64,000 bases of DNA from Pseudomonas sp. NKUCC02_KPG (GTDB lineage: Bacteria; Pseudomonadota; Gammaproteobacteria; Pseudomonadales; Pseudomonadaceae), in contig NZ_JAHKRC010000021.1 in the NCBI RefSeq assembly GCF_019345465.1, positions 1-64,000 on the forward strand. Direction: 5' to 3'. Both the position numbers and the translations under genes were made by a program. Under the pieces are notes generated by a model. The model saw only the letters and a list, made by a program, of their open reading frames with translations. It ran no database searches and was not told the DNA's origin. Positions 60,794 to 64,000 of the stretch are shown here, one piece after another (within the stretch, counting starts at the first letter, position 1; each line of letters begins with the position of its first letter).

Positions 60794-60933
60794 TGTAGTC
60801 GCTGACGAGTAGAACGAGGCTGCGATCGATCGCGAAGCGGTCGCAAAACCGGTACACGCGGTTTGCCTGATTAACCGTGAAAGCTGAGCTTACGACTGCT
60901 TCGCAGCCTCGCACGGCTCGTCAGCGACTACAG
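60794..60933. repeat. Palindromic repeat array unit 5 (10-bp deletion)
   Basis: The 140-bp last unit lacks the CCGGACGCAG segment between centre and right arm. The interval 60086-61129 contains this array and the mexE upstream region but no gene. Confidence 0.86.
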
Positions 60934-61029
60934 ATTGGTAGCTGCAACTCCTCGCAACAACATTAAGCAAAATTTAATTGATAGCCCCCTAACAAAAAGC
61001 GCAGGCTAGAGGGCTTGGTTACGCTTTGT

Positions 61030-61044
61030 ATCATTCCGGATGAT
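61030..61044. promoter_or_regulatory. Palindrome before mexE, possible LysR (MexT-type) site
   Basis: ATCAT-TCCGG-ATGAT lies 86 bases before the mexE start and is followed by a further GAT at 61048. The ATC-N-GAT layout fits LysR nod-box-like sites. Binding by MexT is only a guess. Confidence 0.35.
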
Positions 61045-61129
61045 ATTGATCTTCGCTGGGTTCGATTCGTTCCCCGGCACGCGCGCCAGCATTATCCGCC
61101 CATCTCAATAGATTGGCGGACTCCCCCTC

Positions 61130-62374
61130 ATGGAACAGTCACTTAAACATTTGCGCTTCCCACTCGCGGCTTTGGCCATCGTGGTGATGAGTGCATGCGG
61201 CAAAACCCCGGACGCGACTGCTCCTGCTCCCGCTGCAAAAGTCAGTGTGGCCAAGGTGCTTGAACAGCCGGTCAATGAATGGGACGAGTTCACCGGTCGC
61301 CTTGAAGCTCCGGAAACAGTCGAAATACGTCCACGCGTGTCGGGCCAGATTGATCAGGTCGCCTTTAACGAGGGCGCCCTGGTGAAAAAGGGCGACCTGC
61401 TGTTCCAGATCGACCCTCGCCCCTTCCAGGCTGAAGTCCGCCGCCTTGAAGCCCAAGTGCAACAAGCCCGCGCCAACGCCACCCGCACCGAAAACGAAGC
61501 CCAGCGCGGTGAGCGCCTGCGCCAGAGCAATGCGATCTCCGCTGAACTGGCCGACTCACGCAGCACCGCAGCCCAGGCTGCACGTGCCGGTGTCGCTGCC
61601 ATCCAGGCGCAACTGGACCTGGCAAAGCTCAACCTGAGCTTTACCCGCGTAACCTCCCCAATCAGTGGCCGCGTCAGCCGTGCCGAAATCACCGCGGGCA
61701 ACATCGTCACCGCTGATGTCACGCCACTGACCAGCGTGGTGTCTACCGACAAGGTGTACGCCTACTTCGATGCCGACGAGCGCGTGTTCCTCAAATACAA
61801 CCAGCTTGCCCGTCAGGGTCAACGCGGCCAGAGCACCCCGGTCTATCTCGGCCTGTCCAACGAAGACGGCAACCCGCACCTGGGCCAGATGAACTTCGTC
61901 GACAACCAGGTCAATCCGCAGACGGGCACCATCCGTGGTCGCGCGGTGTTCGACAACGCCGACGGCAACTTCACGCCGGGGCTGTATGCACGGCTCAAGC
62001 TGGTGGGCAGCGGTACCTACTCCGCCGTACTGATCAATGAAGAAGCGGTCGGTACCGACCTGGGCAAAAAATTCGTGCTGGTGATGGGTGCCGACAACAA
62101 GTCGGTCTACCGCGCCGTGGATCTGGGTCCGAAAATCGAAGGCCTGCGTATTGTTCGCAGCGGCCTGAGCAAGGACGACACGATCATCGTCAAGGGCTTG
62201 CAGAAAGTGCGCCCCGGTTCGCCGGTAGCCCCTGAAGTGATCCCGATGGCCAACGAGCAGACCCTCGCCGCACTGGCACAACAACGACAAGCCCTGGAAG
62301 CCAGCAACCTGCCTCAAATCAAGCCCGCCCCTGGCGCGCCGAAGTTGGCCAGTGTCGCGACTCCTCGCGGTTAA
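61130..62374 (+). CDS. mexE: RND efflux periplasmic adaptor lipoprotein, MexE-type
   Basis: The 414-residue protein has a lipobox (VVMSAC, Cys23) for inner-membrane anchoring. The adaptor fold follows: barrel-sandwich half (WDEFTGRLEAPETVEIRPRVSGQIDQV), a coiled-coil hairpin (about 95-175), the second lipoyl half (FTRVTSPISGRVSRAEITAGN) and the beta-barrel (FDADERVFLKYNQLA). It follows P. aeruginosa MexE closely from memory. It links the MexF pump to an outer membrane channel. The start is 16 bases upstream of nothing but a weak site; 15 nt separate it from mexF. Confidence 0.92.
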   Translation: MEQSLKHLRFPLAALAIVVMSACGKTPDATAPAPAAKVSVAKVLEQPVNEWDEFTGRLEAPETVEIRPRVSGQIDQVAFNEGALVKKGDLLFQIDPRPFQAEVRRLEAQVQQARANATRTENEAQRGERLRQSNAISAELADSRSTAAQAARAGVAAIQAQLDLAKLNLSFTRVTSPISGRVSRAEITAGNIVTADVTPLTSVVSTDKVYAYFDADERVFLKYNQLARQGQRGQSTPVYLGLSNEDGNPHLGQMNFVDNQVNPQTGTIRGRAVFDNADGNFTPGLYARLKLVGSGTYSAVLINEEAVGTDLGKKFVLVMGADNKSVYRAVDLGPKIEGLRIVRSGLSKDDTIIVKGLQKVRPGSPVAPEVIPMANEQTLAALAQQRQALEASNLPQIKPAPGAPKLASVATPRG

Positions 62375-62389
62375 GGGACGATAACTCCG

Positions 62390-64000
62390 ATGAATTTTTC
62401 CCAGTTCTTCATTCAGCGGCCGATTTTCGCCGCTGTACTTTCCTTGCTGATTTTGATTGCGGGCGGCATTTCGCTGTTCCAGTTGCCGATCAGTGAATAC
62501 CCGGAAGTGGTCCCGCCTACCGTTGTCGTGCGCGCCAACTTCCCCGGCGCCAACCCCAAAGTGATCGGCGAAACCGTCGCGGCGCCACTGGAGCAGGCCA
62601 TCACCGGTGTTGAAAACATGTTGTACATGTCTTCGCAGTCCACCGCTGACGGCAAGATCACCCTGACCATCACCTTTGCCCTGGGCACTGACCTGGACAA
62701 CGCCCAGGTGCAGGTGCAAAACCGGGTGACCCGCACCCAGCCCAAGCTGCCCGAGGAAGTGACGCGCATCGGTATTACGGTGGACAAGGCATCGCCCGAC
62801 CTGACCATGGTTGTGCACTTGACCTCACCGGACCAGCGTTACGACATGCTGTACCTGTCCAACTACGCCATCCTCAACATCAAGGATGAACTGGCGCGGC
62901 TCAACGGTATCGGCGATGTGCAGATGTTCGGTATGGGTGACTACTCGCTGCGGGTATGGCTTGATCCCAACAAAACCGCGTCGCGCAACCTGACCGCCAC
63001 CGATGTGGTGACGGCCATCCGCGAACAGAACCGTCAGGTCGCCGCCGGTGCCCTGGGTGCTCCGCCTGCCCCCAATGCGTCCAGCTTCCAGCTGTCGGTC
63101 AACACCCAGGGCCGCCTGGTCACTGAAGAAGAGTTCGAAAACATCATCATCCGCGCAGGCGATGATGGCCAGATCACTCGCCTCAAAGACATTGCCAGGG
63201 TCGAACTGGGTTCCAGCCAGTACGCGCTGCGCTCGCTGCTGAACAACCAGCCGGCGGTGGCGATCCCGATCTTCCAGCGTCCCGGCTCCAATGCGATCCA
63301 GATCTCCAATGACGTTCGCGCCAAGATGGCCGAGCTGAAGAAGGGCTTCCCCGAAGGCATGGACTTCGACATTGTCTACGACCCGACGATCTTCGTTCGT
63401 GGTTCGATTGAGGCGGTGGTCCATACCCTGTTTGAAGCACTGATCCTGGTTGTACTGGTTGTTATCCTGTTTCTGCAAACCTGGCGCGCTTCGATTATCC
63501 CGCTGGTCGCTGTGCCTGTATCGCTGATCGGTACGTTCGCAGTGATGCACATGTTTGGCTTTTCGCTCAACGCGTTGTCGCTGTTCGGTCTGGTACTGGC
63601 CATCGGGATCGTGGTGGACGATGCGATTGTGGTGGTGGAAAACGTCGAGCGAAATATCGAGCTGGGGCTCAACCCCGTGGACGCTACCAAGCGGGCCATG
63701 CGCGAAGTGACCGGGCCGATCATCGCCACCGCCCTGGTGCTGTGCGCGGTGTTTATTCCGGCTGCATTTATCTCGGGCCTGACCGGCCAGTTCTATAAGC
63801 AGTTCGCCCTGACCATTGCCATTTCCACAGTCATCTCGGCCTTTAACTCGCTGACGCTGTCCCCGGCACTGGCCGCGGTATTGCTCAAAGGTCATCACGC
63901 GCCCAAAGACCGCTTTACCCGCGTGCTGGATCGCCTGTTCGGCAGCTGGCTGTTTGGTCCGTTCAACCGCTTCTTCGTCAAGGCCAGTAACGGCTATGTG
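62390..64000 (+). CDS. mexF: RND efflux transporter, MexF-type, 3'-truncated by the window edge
   Basis: The frame is open from ATG 62390 to the last base, covering the first 537 codons of a protein that normally has about 1060. The N-terminus MNFSQFFIQRPIFAAVLSLL begins transmembrane helix 1. The porter domain follows (FPGANPKVIGETVAAPLEQAI), and then helices 2-6 with the proton-relay region GIVVDDAIVVVENVER. The match to MexF is close by recall. It uses proton flow to export drugs and diffusible metabolites. The partner oprN-like gene should lie just beyond the window. Nothing suggests that the gene itself is broken. Confidence 0.92.
   Translation, partial: MNFSQFFIQRPIFAAVLSLLILIAGGISLFQLPISEYPEVVPPTVVVRANFPGANPKVIGETVAAPLEQAITGVENMLYMSSQSTADGKITLTITFALGTDLDNAQVQVQNRVTRTQPKLPEEVTRIGITVDKASPDLTMVVHLTSPDQRYDMLYLSNYAILNIKDELARLNGIGDVQMFGMGDYSLRVWLDPNKTASRNLTATDVVTAIREQNRQVAAGALGAPPAPNASSFQLSVNTQGRLVTEEEFENIIIRAGDDGQITRLKDIARVELGSSQYALRSLLNNQPAVAIPIFQRPGSNAIQISNDVRAKMAELKKGFPEGMDFDIVYDPTIFVRGSIEAVVHTLFEALILVVLVVILFLQTWRASIIPLVAVPVSLIGTFAVMHMFGFSLNALSLFGLVLAIGIVVDDAIVVVENVERNIELGLNPVDATKRAMREVTGPIIATALVLCAVFIPAAFISGLTGQFYKQFALTIAISTVISAFNSLTLSPALAAVLLKGHHAPKDRFTRVLDRLFGSWLFGPFNRFFVKASNGYV

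Noticed and set aside
60131..60933. CRISPR array
   Set aside because: The regular spacing is suggestive, but units are 150 bp, spacers are nearly identical 16-mers and no cas gene is present.
62390..64000. mexF as a broken gene
   Set aside because: The frame is open to the last base; it is cut only by the window end.

Overview
The window looks like chromosome of a Pseudomonas species, probably of the fluorescens/fragi broad group. Evidence: GC-rich coding with short overlaps between genes, a VgrG/Tap/lipase type VI secretion (T6SS) island, MexE/MexF efflux genes, PiuC-type iron genes, an S-pyocin-like nuclease with its immunity gene, and REP/REPIN palindromes of the GTGGGAGCGGGCTTGCTCGCGA type. 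No rRNA, tRNA, CRISPR, transposase or prophage structural gene was recognised. The genus call is firm; the species is not determined.

Layout. (1) 2-5288: the end of vgrG, a DUF4123 adaptor, a lipoprotein (probable immunity) and a class 3 lipase effector. (2) 5669-8462: a nitrilase-superfamily amidohydrolase, an internally duplicated membrane protein of unknown function, and a GNAT acetyltransferase. (3) 8625-15744: an RpiR regulator and a ddpX-ddpABCDF locus for D-Ala-D-Ala dipeptide hydrolysis and uptake. (4) 15755-16209: palindromic repeats. (5) 16225-18381: a chemoreceptor. (6) 18556-28094: a sugar-acid island (GntR, L-fuconate dehydratase, LysR, MFS importer, KDG kinase, altronate dehydratase, tagaturonate reductase, L-galactonate-type dehydrogenase) with a small leader ORF and two GntR-type operators at its promoter. 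(7) 28116-36497: an iron locus (ABC importer, PiuC, TonB receptor, divergent two-component system). (8) 36604-38072: a cyclase-family hydrolase and a GntR regulator. (9) 38252-40088: pyocin-like DNase, immunity protein, terminator, a fragment of duplicated pyocin sequence and a REPIN. (10) 40131-44025: an alpha-galactoside (melibiose/raffinose-type) cluster. (11) 44225-52277: a hydroxyproline catabolic cluster with an ABC importer. (12) 52339-54465: a fused phosphatase/mannitol-1-phosphate dehydrogenase. (13) 54966-57673: two tandem paralogous secreted proteins, possibly fimbrial tip subunits. (14) 57896-60085: a TonB receptor. (15) 60131-60933: a five-unit array of 150-bp palindromes. (16) 61130-64000: mexE and the first half of mexF.

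How the parts work together. The sugar-acid genes fit L-galactonate -> D-tagaturonate -> D-altronate -> 2-keto-3-deoxygluconate -> KDPG, with FucD handling L-fuconate-like acids. The hydroxyproline genes fit 3-hydroxyproline dehydration to pyrroline-2-carboxylate, reduction to L-proline, and a 4-hydroxyproline branch through a pyrroline-4-hydroxy-2-carboxylate deaminase. The motif TCGTATACGA lies before the importer operon and before the deaminase gene, and a near copy lies before the GntR gene at 37392, about 7 kb away. This suggests that GntR controls the hydroxyproline genes.

The least explained elements are the 150-bp palindromic repeat family (eight copies plus a half copy at three loci), the tandem secreted paralogs without chaperone or usher, the duplicated membrane protein next to the nitrilase, the 36-codon leader ORF, and the pyocin remnant. 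All function calls rest on reading motifs and recalled family features; no database search was run.
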